Shown: one piece after another, positions 43,815-53,743 of the stretch
Numbering within the stretch: position 1 is the stretch's first letter
Layout of the letters: each line of letters starts with the position of its first letter
Made by a program: the position numbers and the translations under genes
From: an uncultured Bacteroidota bacterium
Lineage (GTDB): Bacteria; Bacteroidota; Bacteroidia; Bacteroidales; WCHB1-69
DNA length: 61,255 bases
Direction: 5' to 3'
Assembly: GCA_902796805.1 (NCBI GenBank)
Contig: CADBQG010000007.1
Coordinates: 1-61,255 of the forward strand
Notes under the pieces: generated by a model
Database searches by the model: none
What the model was told of the DNA's origin: nothing
What the model saw: the letters and a program-made list of their open reading frames with translations, nothing else

Positions 43815-46800
43815 ATGAGGAAAAAAACGGCATACCATCTCTGTCTATGTCTGCTGCTGCTCCACCTAAGCGCCACCGCGCAGCAGGAAAACTCCTCTTA
43901 CAGGAGAAAACAGGTACAAGCCGACTCGCTCATCATAAAGCTCGACACGCTGTCGCTGCTGCCGCAGTCGTTCAAGGCCCCCAACATCTCGCCGCTTCAG
44001 TATCTCCTCGACCCGGTGGCGTCAACACTCTATATTCTCGACTCAAACCTCCTGCACACAAGCTTCACCGTTGAGTACATGACACTCTCGCGCGACTATT
44101 CAAGGTCGCTGTTCCACAAGCTGCCGCCGTTCGTGGAACAGCGCCGTCCCGGCCACCAGACCGCCACAATGCCACTGCTCTCCTTCAAGGACGCCGTGTC
44201 GGACAGCCGCCTCCAGACAAGCGGCTTCATATCGCGGGGCGTCTCTGTGGGAAGCAACCAGGACCTCGTCCTCAACTCATCCCTCAACTTGCAGGTTTCG
44301 GGAAAACTCTCCGACAATGTGGAGATCGCGGCCTCGGTTTCCGACAAGAACATACCCATACAACCCGAGGGGAACACACAGTTCGTTCAAGACATAAACA
44401 GCATCTTCATCACGGTGCGCATTGCCGACAGGGCCGAGATAAGGGCAGGCGACGTGGAAAAGAAGTTCTCGCAAAGCGATTTTCTGAAATTCAGCAGAAA
44501 CCTGCTCGGCATAAACGCTGACGTCAAATCCGTGGACCGCGACAAAATCAAAGTCTTCAACTCCTTGGGCGGCGGTGTCGCCAAGGGCAAGTTCGCCCGG
44601 CAGTCGTTGGATGTGAAAAACGGCGTGCAAGGTCCGTACAGACTCTGCGGCAGCAACAACGAGATTTCAATAGCCATTGTCGCGGGCTCCGAGAGGGTCT
44701 TCCTCGACGGACGGCAACTTACGCGCGGACATGACAACGACTACACCATAGACTACAACACCTCCGAAATTTCCTTCACCCCGAACGTCCTTGTAACTTC
44801 TGAGAAAAGGATTGTGGTTGAGTTCGAGTACACCGACCGTCATTATATAAGATATGGTGTCTTTTCCGATAACGAAATTGATGTCAGAACCCTGTTTCCA
44901 ACTAAAATCAGAGTGAATTTCTTCCATGAGCAGGACTTGAAGAACCAGTCGGTTCAGCCGGAACTTACAAATTCGCACAAACTTTTTCTCTCAAAAGCAG
45001 GCGACAATCCTGCGGGATACATGTTTGACGAATTCGAGCCTGCGGTTTTCCAGCAAAATCAAGTTCTCTACAGAAAAAAAGATACTGTAATAAATATTAA
45101 TATATATACAATATATTGTTTCAGTTCCACTGCCGACACAAACGGGTTGTATGCGCCGTCGTTCACGTATGTGGGCGCCAACAACGGAAACTACCGTCTT
45201 TCCTCCAACACTCTGAACGGCAGGGTGTTCTTCTGGGTGGCACCGGAGAACGGTGTGCCTCAGGGCGACTATGAGGCGGCCCTTCTGCTAACAGCCCCGA
45301 CATCGCAACAAATGCTCACCGTTGGCTTCGACACCAAGTTCAGACCCAACACCGCGCTGAAAGGCGAATTTGCCGTATCCCGCCGCGACCAGAACCTTTT
45401 TTCGAGGAATGACGACAAAGACAATGTCGGCTTTTCCTTCAAATTTAGCGCCGACAATGTGGAAAGACTCCTGACAAAGAAAGATACTGTACCCTGGCTC
45501 TTGAAGTCGTCCATTTCGATGCTGCATGTTAGCAAGAACTTCTCGCCTTTTGAATCGTTCCGGAACGTTGAGTTCACCCGCGACTACAACCTTGCCTCCG
45601 ACTATTCGGGTTCAACCTCTGAATGGATGTTGCAGGCTGTGTTGAATGCATCGAAAGCGGCAGCGCATAACCTGGCATATTCGGCGAACTTCTTTCTGCG
45701 GCAACACGATTCATGGGCGTTCCGCAACGAACTGACCGCCGACGACACCTGGAAGTCTTGGAAGCTCAACTCCAGGACTAGTATGCTACTTTCTGCCGAC
45801 ACGCTGCAAAGGTCAAGGTTCCTCACATCTTCGAACCGCCTGTCCAAAAAGTTCGGTTCTTTTGAAGCGTATGTAGGGAACATGTTGGAATACAACAGGT
45901 TTACCGACCCTCTGTCAAGCGTTCTCAGGCCTAACAGCTATTTTTTCAACGATTTTTCAATCGGGGTGGGCAACAGCGAAATCGAGACCGCCTTTTTCGG
46001 AATACAATACAGAAACCGGGCCGAGTTTTCGCCATATTACGACAAATTCCGCAAGAACGTGCAGATACACGAGGCCAAATTCAATTTCAAGTTGCATAAA
46101 ATTAAGAACCACACGCTTTCGTCGAACTTGATCTACCGTCACCAGTCCTTGATAGATTCGTCCGGGAGGCGCGCCGGAGAACATTATTTTGTTGGCAGCC
46201 TTTCGTACACCGGGCGTTTCCTGGGCAACGCCATAATCCTGAACACCTACTATGAAACCGGCAGTGGCATGGAGCAGAAAAAGACGTTCACGTTCCTCAA
46301 AGTCGCGAAAGGGCAGGGCACGCACGTGTGGAACGACTATAACCGCAATGGAATTGAGGAGATTGACGAGTTCGAGGTTGCTCCTTTCCCGGACCAGGCC
46401 GAGTACATAAAAGTTTGGATCGCGAACAACCAATATGTCAATGTCTTCATAAGTTCGCTTACCCAAAGCCTTCTTATACGCCCAGCGGCTGTATGGTCCA
46501 ACAAGAAGGGCTTCAGGAAATTCCTTTCTAGATTCTCGAATGCAACCAATTTCAGGTCGGAGATGAAGCACCCTTCGCGGATGCTCCTTCCGTTCGCGCT
46601 CTCCTCTTCTGATACAGCTGTTGTTTCGCAGACAACAACGCTGTCGAACAACTTTTCCTTCAACGACAACTCCTCAAAGTTTGCCTTTGAGTTAGTGGTT
46701 CAGAAAAATATCAACAAGCAGTTTCTTTATTATGGTTTTGAAACTATTGTTGTTGATTTACAAGAGGTTGTGCTTAAAAGCCGTCCAGTGGACCAACTTT

Positions 46801-47267
46801 TTATCCAGTCAGTTTTCAGGCACAGGCAGACAAACAACACATCATCTTTCAGTAGTCGGCAATTCAAGGTGGAATGTTACAGCATAGTCAACGGGTTGAG
46901 CCTTCAGTTCAGGAACACCCATGAAGCAGCGCTTTCCGGCGAGTATTCGATGAAGAGGAATCTCGGCGGCATCGAGAAGGTGAACGTCTTGCAGTTCGAT
47001 GTGTCGTACTCGTACAGAATCAAAAAGCGCGGACTCGCCGCATTTTCTCTTCAATATGTTGATATAGTGGGAGATGCAGGCGACAATTCCGCGGTTTCAT
47101 ACAACATGCTCAATGGCCTTTCGGTGGGCAGGAACGTTATCTGGAGCGCCGACGTGAAGTTCTCGATAACCGAATTCCTGAACATCGCTCTTGTATATTC
47201 CGGTCGTGCAGTGCCCGGCCAGCATGTGGTGCATACAGGTAATGTGACGCTAAGCGCGATGTTTTAG
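43815..47267 (+). CDS. Large outer-membrane protein with SprA-like phrases, function unknown
   Basis: 1150 residues from the ATG at 43815; an upstream ATG at 43776 lies before the promoter. The signal peptide (LLLLHLSATAQQ) leads into a region with phrases SSLNLQVSGKLSDNVEIAAS, IPIQPEGNTQFVQD, GPYRLCGSNNEI, SERVFLDGRQLTRG and DYTIDYNTSEISFTP (about residue 310). These resemble the N-terminal domains of SprA/Sov, the T9SS translocon, though this protein is half its length. The C-terminal half is strand-rich and the protein ends in Phe, as barrels do. It is transcribed toward porP, 292 bases away. A link to T9SS is inference. Confidence 0.75.
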   Translation: MRKKTAYHLCLCLLLLHLSATAQQENSSYRRKQVQADSLIIKLDTLSLLPQSFKAPNISPLQYLLDPVASTLYILDSNLLHTSFTVEYMTLSRDYSRSLFHKLPPFVEQRRPGHQTATMPLLSFKDAVSDSRLQTSGFISRGVSVGSNQDLVLNSSLNLQVSGKLSDNVEIAASVSDKNIPIQPEGNTQFVQDINSIFITVRIADRAEIRAGDVEKKFSQSDFLKFSRNLLGINADVKSVDRDKIKVFNSLGGGVAKGKFARQSLDVKNGVQGPYRLCGSNNEISIAIVAGSERVFLDGRQLTRGHDNDYTIDYNTSEISFTPNVLVTSEKRIVVEFEYTDRHYIRYGVFSDNEIDVRTLFPTKIRVNFFHEQDLKNQSVQPELTNSHKLFLSKAGDNPAGYMFDEFEPAVFQQNQVLYRKKDTVININIYTIYCFSSTADTNGLYAPSFTYVGANNGNYRLSSNTLNGRVFFWVAPENGVPQGDYEAALLLTAPTSQQMLTVGFDTKFRPNTALKGEFAVSRRDQNLFSRNDDKDNVGFSFKFSADNVERLLTKKDTVPWLLKSSISMLHVSKNFSPFESFRNVEFTRDYNLASDYSGSTSEWMLQAVLNASKAAAHNLAYSANFFLRQHDSWAFRNELTADDTWKSWKLNSRTSMLLSADTLQRSRFLTSSNRLSKKFGSFEAYVGNMLEYNRFTDPLSSVLRPNSYFFNDFSIGVGNSEIETAFFGIQYRNRAEFSPYYDKFRKNVQIHEAKFNFKLHKIKNHTLSSNLIYRHQSLIDSSGRRAGEHYFVGSLSYTGRFLGNAIILNTYYETGSGMEQKKTFTFLKVAKGQGTHVWNDYNRNGIEEIDEFEVAPFPDQAEYIKVWIANNQYVNVFISSLTQSLLIRPAAVWSNKKGFRKFLSRFSNATNFRSEMKHPSRMLLPFALSSSDTAVVSQTTTLSNNFSFNDNSSKFAFELVVQKNINKQFLYYGFETIVVDLQEVVLKSRPVDQLFIQSVFRHRQTNNTSSFSSRQFKVECYSIVNGLSLQFRNTHEAALSGEYSMKRNLGGIEKVNVLQFDVSYSYRIKKRGLAAFSLQYVDIVGDAGDNSAVSYNMLNGLSVGRNVIWSADVKFSITEFLNIALVYSGRAVPGQHVVHTGNVTLSAMF

Positions 47268-47400
47268 TCAACTTGCAGATATATAGAGTGTTATAAAGAA
47301 AACTGTGTGTAAAACACAGATAATCAATGCTTTGTCTAAATTGTTCATATTTTTTTTTATTTTGTGATTTCCTAATTCGGTTTGATATAGAAAAATATGC

Positions 47401-47408
47401 TATTTTTG
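47401..47408 (+). promoter_or_regulatory. -7 element for the porP-gldKLMN operon
   Basis: TATTTTTGGC, matching TAnnTTTG, giving a long leader of about 145 bases before porP. A TTTG at 47381-47384 could be part of a -33 box, though the 16-base spacing is short. Confidence 0.5.
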
Positions 47409-47410
47409 GC

Positions 47411-47456
47411 ACTTCAAAAAATTGAAGTTAGACGAGTTGTGTAACTTTTTGAAGTT
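47411..47456 (+). promoter_or_regulatory. Repeated palindromes in the T9SS operon leader
   Basis: ACTTCAA-AAAA-TTGAAGT (47411-47428) is a perfect 7-bp inverted repeat. A second, AACTT-TTTG-AAGTT (47443-47456), follows, and the octamer TTGAAGTT occurs in both (47422 and 47449). They begin 2 bases after the -7 element. The remainder of the 292-base gap 47268-47559 is AT-rich and holds nothing else I can identify. Confidence 0.5.
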
Positions 47457-47559
47457 CCTTGGCGTAAAACATTTGAAAGTTTAGTGTAAGGAATAGAAGA
47501 TAAGTTATATAACGTTTTGAGTGTTAGATTATTAAGTTTAGATTCAAAATGTTCTGTAT

Positions 47560-48603
47560 ATGAATAGAAGAGTTAGAACGATAGGGGTTGTAATGTTTTT
47601 GGCGATGATGTTCACGGGGAACGTCTTCGCGCAGGACGATGCGCAATTTACTTTTTTCCCTTGGGTAACCTCCTACTACAATGCCGGAGGCATAGGCGAA
47701 CAGAGTAACACTTTGTGCTTCACCGCCGACTACAACAACAAGTATCTCGGCTGGGGCGACGCCTCGTCTGTCATCAACAACGACTCGTTGTTCCGCACCG
47801 CCCCTCAGGACTTCCTCTTCAGCGTTGAGTCTTATCTCAAGAAACTGCACGGTTCGTTGGGCCTCACGCTCGTGCGCGACCAGCTCGGATTCTACAAGAA
47901 TACAGGCTTCAAGCTCGGATATTCATACAAGCTGCGCATAGGCGGCGGCTCCTTGGGCATAGGCGCACAGGTGTCGCTCCTCAACCAGTCGATTGAGAAC
48001 ACCAACTTCCGGCCCACCACCGAGGGCGACCCCACAATCCAGAACCTGAGCGAGTCGGTTCTCGACCTTGACTTCAACTTCGGTCTGTTATACAAGGCCG
48101 ACAACTGGTATGTTGGTGTCGGAATGACGCAGATTGCCGCTCTTTTCGACAAGGAGCAGGTGCTTCGCGTATCCGGCGAGAAGGGACCGCGGCGTTCCTC
48201 GCAGCTCTACATACACGGCGGATACACATGGATTCTCCCGTTCAACCCCAACTGGGAGATAATACCGCAGACAATGGTAAAGACAGACTACAAGAAGTTC
48301 CAGTGGGACCTTCTTCTGCTTGCGCGCTATAACGGCGTGTACTGGGGAGGAATAGGCTACCGCCTCCAGGACGCTGTGTCGCTTGCGTTCGGCGCGCGCC
48401 CGTTCTACAACTCCTCAAATGTGTATCTCAAGGGGCTTGACGTGGGTGTGGCCTACAGTTTCACGACGAACTCGCTGGGTTACAAGAAGAACAGAAGCTT
48501 TGGAGACGTGGAGGTTGTTGTACGTTACTGTCTCGACATATACAGGCCTGAAGTCTTCTCTGGATACGGCAACTCGAGATATATTTACAAGAACAGATAC
48601 TAA
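47560..48603 (+). CDS. porP: T9SS outer-membrane protein PorP/SprF family
   Basis: 347 residues with a signal peptide (about 1-25, NVFAQ). The mature part has the PorP/SprF barrel pattern: WVTSYYNAGGIGEQ, then HGSLGLTLVRDQLGFYKNTGF and LGIGAQVSLLNQ. PorP works with PorK/N rings at the outer membrane. It is the first gene of the operon, in the porP-porK-porL-porM-porN order of Porphyromonas gingivalis. Confidence 0.92.
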   Translation: MNRRVRTIGVVMFLAMMFTGNVFAQDDAQFTFFPWVTSYYNAGGIGEQSNTLCFTADYNNKYLGWGDASSVINNDSLFRTAPQDFLFSVESYLKKLHGSLGLTLVRDQLGFYKNTGFKLGYSYKLRIGGGSLGIGAQVSLLNQSIENTNFRPTTEGDPTIQNLSESVLDLDFNFGLLYKADNWYVGVGMTQIAALFDKEQVLRVSGEKGPRRSSQLYIHGGYTWILPFNPNWEIIPQTMVKTDYKKFQWDLLLLARYNGVYWGGIGYRLQDAVSLAFGARPFYNSSNVYLKGLDVGVAYSFTTNSLGYKKNRSFGDVEVVVRYCLDIYRPEVFSGYGNSRYIYKNRY

Positions 48604-48654
48604 AAACGAACAATCAAACGTTAATAAGTCAGAAAACAACAAAAAATCAATGAT

Positions 48655-50085
48655 ATGAAACGGGTAATTATTTTCCTCGCAGCAGTTATGGTTTTGTCTG
48701 TGTCGTGCAAGAACACTGGCGACGGACAGTTGATCGGAGTGAAGGACCGCCCCGAGGTGCTGGAGCTTGAGCCATACGGAATGGTGTACGTGCCTACCGG
48801 ACACTATCTCATGGGAGCCGGCGACCAGGACGTTCCCTTCGCGATGACACATCAGTCGAAGAACGTTTCTGTCGGCGCGTTCTGGATGGACGAGACCGAG
48901 ATAACCAACAACGAGTACAGGCAGTTCGTATACTGGGTGCGCGACTCTCTGGCACATACCCTTCTGGGTGACGCGGAGATCACCGAGGCCGAGAAGTACG
49001 GCCACTACCTCAAGTACACGAAAGGCGAGAACGAGGGAGAGATTATAGAACCCAAGTTGATAAACTGGAAGGAAAAGATCCCGTGGGACTCCGACAACGA
49101 GGAGGTTCAGGCCGCATTGTCGCCGTTGTTCAGCAAGATGAACACCCGTTTCTACCATTACCAGAGCAAAAGGTTGAACGTCTCGATGCTCAACTACGAG
49201 TATTGGTGGTTCGACTACAGGAATTACAGGGATCCCAAGGATCCCGACAACTTCGGAGCCTCATACAAGGAGTTCGACAAGGAGGGCAGCGACCTGGGCG
49301 GTCTCTATTCCAACCGTCCCAGCAGTCTCGGAAATGGCTCGCAGAGGTTCATCAAGCACGAGGTTGTGAACATATATCCTGACACACTCTGCTGGGCGCA
49401 CGACTTCGTGTACTCGTACAACGAACCCATGGTGATGAACTATTTCCAGAATCCGCAGTACGACCACTATCCGGTGGTTGGTGTAAGTTGGCGCCAGGCC
49501 AAGGCCTTCTCTAATTGGCGCTCACAACTCCGCATGTCATGGCTTGCCAGCAAGGACTACGCCAACGAGCAGGAGTTCCGTCTCCCAACCGAGGCTGAGT
49601 GGGAGTGGGCAGCGCGCGGCGGCAACCCCGGTGTGACTTATCCTTGGGGCGGCCCATACACGACTAACCGCAACGGATGCTTCCTCAGCAACTTCAAGCC
49701 GCAGAGAGGCAACTACATAGCCGACGACAACCTCTACCCGGGCATCGTGGCTCACTACCATCCCAACGATTGGGGCCTGTTCGACATGAGCGGCAACGTG
49801 GCAGAGTGGTGCGAGGACGCCTTCGACAAGTCGGCCACCAACTTCACCCACGACATGAACCCGGAATACCGCTACTATGCCACAAAGGACGACTCTCCAA
49901 TGAAGAAGAGAAAGGTGATACGCGGCGGCTCGTGGAAGGATGTAAGCTACTATACCACCGTGTATGCCCGCACCTACGAGTACCAAGACACCTGTAAGTC
50001 TTACGTGGGTTTCCGCAACGTGCAGTCTTATATGGGCCGCCAGAAAGGCGACAACAAGAGCAAGAGCGCGTCACATGTATATTAA
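48655..50085 (+). CDS. gldK: T9SS ring lipoprotein GldK/PorK
   Basis: 476 residues. A lipobox ends at Cys18 (LSVSC), so it is an outer-membrane lipoprotein. The main domain is FGE-sulfatase/SUMF1-like (GMVYVPTGHYLMG, FWMDETEITNNEY, RLPTEAEWEWAARGG, IRGGSWKDVSYYT, YVGFRNV), which in GldK is structural and not catalytic. With GldN it forms the periplasmic ring of the T9SS. The gap to gldL is 64 bases. Confidence 0.96.
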   Translation: MKRVIIFLAAVMVLSVSCKNTGDGQLIGVKDRPEVLELEPYGMVYVPTGHYLMGAGDQDVPFAMTHQSKNVSVGAFWMDETEITNNEYRQFVYWVRDSLAHTLLGDAEITEAEKYGHYLKYTKGENEGEIIEPKLINWKEKIPWDSDNEEVQAALSPLFSKMNTRFYHYQSKRLNVSMLNYEYWWFDYRNYRDPKDPDNFGASYKEFDKEGSDLGGLYSNRPSSLGNGSQRFIKHEVVNIYPDTLCWAHDFVYSYNEPMVMNYFQNPQYDHYPVVGVSWRQAKAFSNWRSQLRMSWLASKDYANEQEFRLPTEAEWEWAARGGNPGVTYPWGGPYTTNRNGCFLSNFKPQRGNYIADDNLYPGIVAHYHPNDWGLFDMSGNVAEWCEDAFDKSATNFTHDMNPEYRYYATKDDSPMKKRKVIRGGSWKDVSYYTTVYARTYEYQDTCKSYVGFRNVQSYMGRQKGDNKSKSASHVY

Positions 50086-50149
50086 TCGCGCAGATTTCAA
50101 AAGTGAAAAATAATCAAAACATAAATCATTAACTAAAAAATCAAAACAA

Positions 50150-50896
50150 ATGGGTAAAATCGATCAAATTGTCAGATCAAAGGCTTACAAGAACGGCATG
50201 GCCAAGTTGTACGGATGGGGTGCTTCCGTGGTTATCATCGGAGCATTGTTCAAGATCCTCCACTTGCCGGGCGCCGACGTGATGCTTATCATCGGTATGG
50301 GCATCGAGGCAGTAATATTCTTCTTCTCAGCTTTCGAGCCACTCCACGTGGAGTACAACTGGGCTCTCGTTTACCCCGAGTTGGCCACTGGCACTGACAT
50401 TGAACTTGAGAACGCAGAGAAACTTTCCCGCAGGGAGAAAAGACAGCAGGTTAAAAACAACGGAATAACTTCAACACAGGCTCTCGACAAGATGCTCGAA
50501 GAGGCCAAGATAGGCCCCGAACTCATGGAAAGCCTCGCAGCCGGAATGCGCAACCTCAGCGAGAACGCCCAGAAACTCGCCGGCGTGTCTGACGCGGTTG
50601 TCTCAACCGACAACTATACAAGCAGCCTCCAGAAGGCTTCCGAGTCTGTGCGTAACCTCACCCTGAAATACGACAAGGTGGCTAACTCACTCGAAACCGA
50701 CGGCGGCGCAACTGCCTCCTATATCGAGAGTGTGAAGAGGGCTACCACAGCGGTAACACAACTCGCTTCGGCCTACGAACAGACCTCAAAGTCACTTGAG
50801 CAGGCGTCTAACTTCAAGGCTGAGTTGGACAAGCTCACTAACAACATATCTAAGTTGAGCAGCGTTTACGGCAATATGCTCGCTGCAATGAAATAA
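50150..50896 (+). CDS. gldL: T9SS inner-membrane motor protein GldL/PorL
   Basis: 248 residues. Two TM helices lie at about 20-39 and 44-61, followed by a long cytoplasmic coiled-coil region. The second helix holds Glu53 and Glu63, spaced as in Flavobacterium GldL (E49 and E59), where Glu49 is part of the proton path. With GldM it forms the proton-driven motor for secretion. The family start MGKIDQIVRSKAYKNGM matches. Confidence 0.96.
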   Translation: MGKIDQIVRSKAYKNGMAKLYGWGASVVIIGALFKILHLPGADVMLIIGMGIEAVIFFFSAFEPLHVEYNWALVYPELATGTDIELENAEKLSRREKRQQVKNNGITSTQALDKMLEEAKIGPELMESLAAGMRNLSENAQKLAGVSDAVVSTDNYTSSLQKASESVRNLTLKYDKVANSLETDGGATASYIESVKRATTAVTQLASAYEQTSKSLEQASNFKAELDKLTNNISKLSSVYGNMLAAMK

Positions 50897-50949
50897 TGGT
50901 TTCTCAAACCAATCTTTAACCTAATTTCCAACCAAATTAAGATTTAGAT

Positions 50950-52578
50950 ATGGGTGCAACAAATTGTCCGGAAACCCCGAGACAGAAGATGATTCAGATG
51001 ATGTATCTGGTTTACACCGCAATGCTTGCGCTGAATGTTTCGGCAGAAATCCTCAACGCATTCGTGGTTGTGGACGACACGCTTGTGACATCCACCAACA
51101 TCGCGGCAAACCAGAACGCCAACGACTACCAGTGGTTCGTTGGACAGAAAACTATACTCGGCGCAAAGGTTGATGAAGCATACGGCAAGGCTCAGATCCT
51201 CAAAAAAGAGTCCGACGCCATGGTGAAATTCATCGAGAAAATGCGCAACGACCTTATCTTCGCCGTCGATGGCGACTCAATTGCCGAAGTTAAGACCGAC
51301 GACGGCAAGACCGAAAAGCGCCTCAAGACCGTGGCCACAATCGTGAAGAAGGACAACTTCGACATTCCGACCGACTTCATGATCAGGCAAGGCAACGCAA
51401 AAAAGCTCAAGGACGAAATCAACAATTATAAGGCAAGCATCCTCAAATTAGCCAAGAAAGAGGACCAGCAGCGCCTTGAGAAAGGCATGGCCCTCGATGT
51501 GAACGCCGAGTACTGGAAAGACTCGCACAAGGAGAGTTGGGAAGACCACAACTTCAATCACATAATAGCTGCTGCCAGCGTTACCCTCCTCAACAAGATG
51601 GTTGGCGAGGTGAAGAACGCCGAGTCGATGATGCTCAACTACCTCAAGTCCTCCATCAGCGCCGACGACTTCAAGTTCGACAACGTCAACGGACGCTCGA
51701 TTCCCAAATCCCAGGCTGTCTTTTCAGGCGACGCCTACGAGGCCGACATCATCGTGGCTGCTTACGACAGCAAGTCCACCCCCGAGGTTTGGTACAAGAT
51801 GGGTGTTGACACTTTGACCGAGGCAGGGCTTTCCGGAGCGACTAAGATCGAAGGCGAGAACGGCATTGTGAAGCTTAAGATCGGTACAGGCAGCACTGGC
51901 GAGCAGCGTTATGCAGGCTTGATCAAGATCATGGATCCCAACGGACAGCCAAAATACTACGGATTCAGGGACAAATACACTGTGATGTCACCTTCAGCGA
52001 CCATCGCGGCCGACAAGATGAATGTGCTTTATGCCGGCATCGCCAACCCGGTTTCCGTTTCAGGTCCCGTGGCTGCCGACAAACTGAGCATCTCGTTCCC
52101 CGGTTGTAACGTTACCTCCCAGGGAGCCGGCAAGTACAACGTGTCTGTCCCCACTTCCCTGATAGGCAAGACCGTCCAGGCTTCGGTTGCCGCAAAAGTT
52201 GGCGAATCGTCGAAGACCCTGGGCAACACGACGTTCCGTGTGAAGCGCGTTCCTGACCCTCGCGCCGTGCTCGGTGCCAACATACGCGGCGGAAAGCGCG
52301 CCAAGGCTGAACTGCTCGCTAACCCTGTGATACGCGCCACTATGGGCGAGGACTTCGCTTACGACCTTAAGTGGAACGTAACCTCTTTCCGCGTGATTCT
52401 CGTCAGCAAGGGAATGGAGGAGCCTGCGATTGTATGCCAGGGCGGCGCCCTGAGCGACAAGGCCAGAACAGCCATCCAGAAGGCGTCGGCCAACACCGTC
52501 GTTTATTTCAGCGACATAAAAGCCTCCTCTGAGGCAGGCCCTCGCACCCTCGACGAATTTTCAGTCCGCATTAGATAA
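50950..52578 (+). CDS. gldM: T9SS motor shaft protein GldM/PorM
   Basis: 542 residues, the usual length. One TM helix (about 14-38, MIQMMYLVYTAMLALNVSAE) contains Glu33. The rest is the periplasmic shaft with four domains. GldM spans the periplasm to the GldK/N ring and transmits motor torque. The gap from gldL is 53 bases and to gldN 19 bases. Confidence 0.97.
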   Translation: MGATNCPETPRQKMIQMMYLVYTAMLALNVSAEILNAFVVVDDTLVTSTNIAANQNANDYQWFVGQKTILGAKVDEAYGKAQILKKESDAMVKFIEKMRNDLIFAVDGDSIAEVKTDDGKTEKRLKTVATIVKKDNFDIPTDFMIRQGNAKKLKDEINNYKASILKLAKKEDQQRLEKGMALDVNAEYWKDSHKESWEDHNFNHIIAAASVTLLNKMVGEVKNAESMMLNYLKSSISADDFKFDNVNGRSIPKSQAVFSGDAYEADIIVAAYDSKSTPEVWYKMGVDTLTEAGLSGATKIEGENGIVKLKIGTGSTGEQRYAGLIKIMDPNGQPKYYGFRDKYTVMSPSATIAADKMNVLYAGIANPVSVSGPVAADKLSISFPGCNVTSQGAGKYNVSVPTSLIGKTVQASVAAKVGESSKTLGNTTFRVKRVPDPRAVLGANIRGGKRAKAELLANPVIRATMGEDFAYDLKWNVTSFRVILVSKGMEEPAIVCQGGALSDKARTAIQKASANTVVYFSDIKASSEAGPRTLDEFSVRIR

Positions 52579-52597
52579 AACAAAACACAATAAGATT

Positions 52598-53536
52598 ATG
52601 AAAAAGTTCGCATTTTTATCAGCATTGTTGCTTGCGGTCTCATTCTCCTTCGCTCAGGAGGACGAGACGGGCAGCACCCTCGAGCAGCCGGTACGCAGAC
52701 CTGTGGAAACCGTCTGGCAGCAGGTTGACGTGGGAGACTTCTCCGATCCAGTGGCCTTCCCTCCGGTACGCCAGGCCGACGTGATTTATTACTGGACGAT
52801 ATGGCGCACCATCGACTTGCGCGAGAAAGTGAACCATCCCCTCTATTTCCCCACGGAGACCAGAGGGACGTGGAGAAGCCTCGGACAGTTGATATTCGAC
52901 GCCCTCGACGTTATGCACCCCGAGAACACGGAGAACGTGCTCCCGCTCTATATGGACGAGATGTGCACGCTGCCGTACTCGCGCGAAGAGCTTCAGGGCA
53001 TTCTGTCTAATGTCACGTCAATGCCTGAGATTGACCTTGAAACGGGCGAGGCGATTGGAACGCAGGAAATCATAATCCAGTTCGAACCAAAGGAAATCAT
53101 CTCCTACAACGTGAAGGAAGTCTGGTATTTCGACAAACAGTACTCCACCTTCAGATGCCAGATTCTTGAGATAGAGCCGATCATCGAGTACGAGAAGGTC
53201 AACAACAGCACCTCGTATTATGACGAACCTCAGGAAGACGAGGAAGATGTGAAAGGCAACCTCATCAAAAAGCGTGTGGGCTACATCTATTACAACGAGT
53301 TGAGGCCTTTCCTCGCGAAGCAAGAAGTCTTCAACGTGAAGAACAACGCGCAGCGCCTCTCCTACGACGACCTCATCACCATGAAGCGCGACTTCTCGAG
53401 CCTGATATACAAGGAGTCGAACGTGTATGACCGCGACATCGCAGACTACATAGCCAACTCCCGCGATCAGCGCATTGCTTCAGAGCAGATTACCGACAAA
53501 CTCCGTAAATTCGAGAGCGACCTTTGGGAGTTTTAG
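52598..53536 (+). CDS. gldN: T9SS ring protein GldN/PorN
   Basis: 312 residues with a signal peptide (about 1-20, SFSFAQ). GldN pairs with the GldK lipoprotein. The family phrases DVIYYWTIWRTIDLREKVNHPLYFP and NNAQRLSYDDLITMKRDFSS are present. It is the last gene of the operon and is followed by a strong terminator. Confidence 0.96.
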   Translation: MKKFAFLSALLLAVSFSFAQEDETGSTLEQPVRRPVETVWQQVDVGDFSDPVAFPPVRQADVIYYWTIWRTIDLREKVNHPLYFPTETRGTWRSLGQLIFDALDVMHPENTENVLPLYMDEMCTLPYSREELQGILSNVTSMPEIDLETGEAIGTQEIIIQFEPKEIISYNVKEVWYFDKQYSTFRCQILEIEPIIEYEKVNNSTSYYDEPQEDEEDVKGNLIKKRVGYIYYNELRPFLAKQEVFNVKNNAQRLSYDDLITMKRDFSSLIYKESNVYDRDIADYIANSRDQRIASEQITDKLRKFESDLWEF

Positions 53537-53568
53537 GACAAAGTTACTTTTTCATAATTCGCAGTACA

Positions 53569-53606
53569 GGAGGGTGCATGGAAAATGCATCCTCCTTGTT
53601 TTTTTA
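53569..53606 (+). terminator. Terminator of the T9SS operon
   Basis: An 11-bp stem (53569-53579 with 53585-53595, one wobble) and 5-base loop are followed by TTGTTTTTTT. It starts 32 bases after the gldN stop. Confidence 0.92.
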
Positions 53607-53676
53607 TTATCAAACCCTTGTTGATATTTTTTTTTTCAGAAAATAAAAACAGCATGTAGTGCCACAATATTTTTTA

Positions 53677-53684
53677 TATCTTTG
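53677..53684 (+). promoter_or_regulatory. -7 element for recQ
   Basis: TATCTTTG, matching TAnnTTTG, 60 bases before the start codon. Confidence 0.65.
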
Positions 53685-53743
53685 TACTTAAATATAAGTT
53701 GTTAAAAACGGGTTGTTTTTACAGCTTGTGAAACAGTCAGCAC

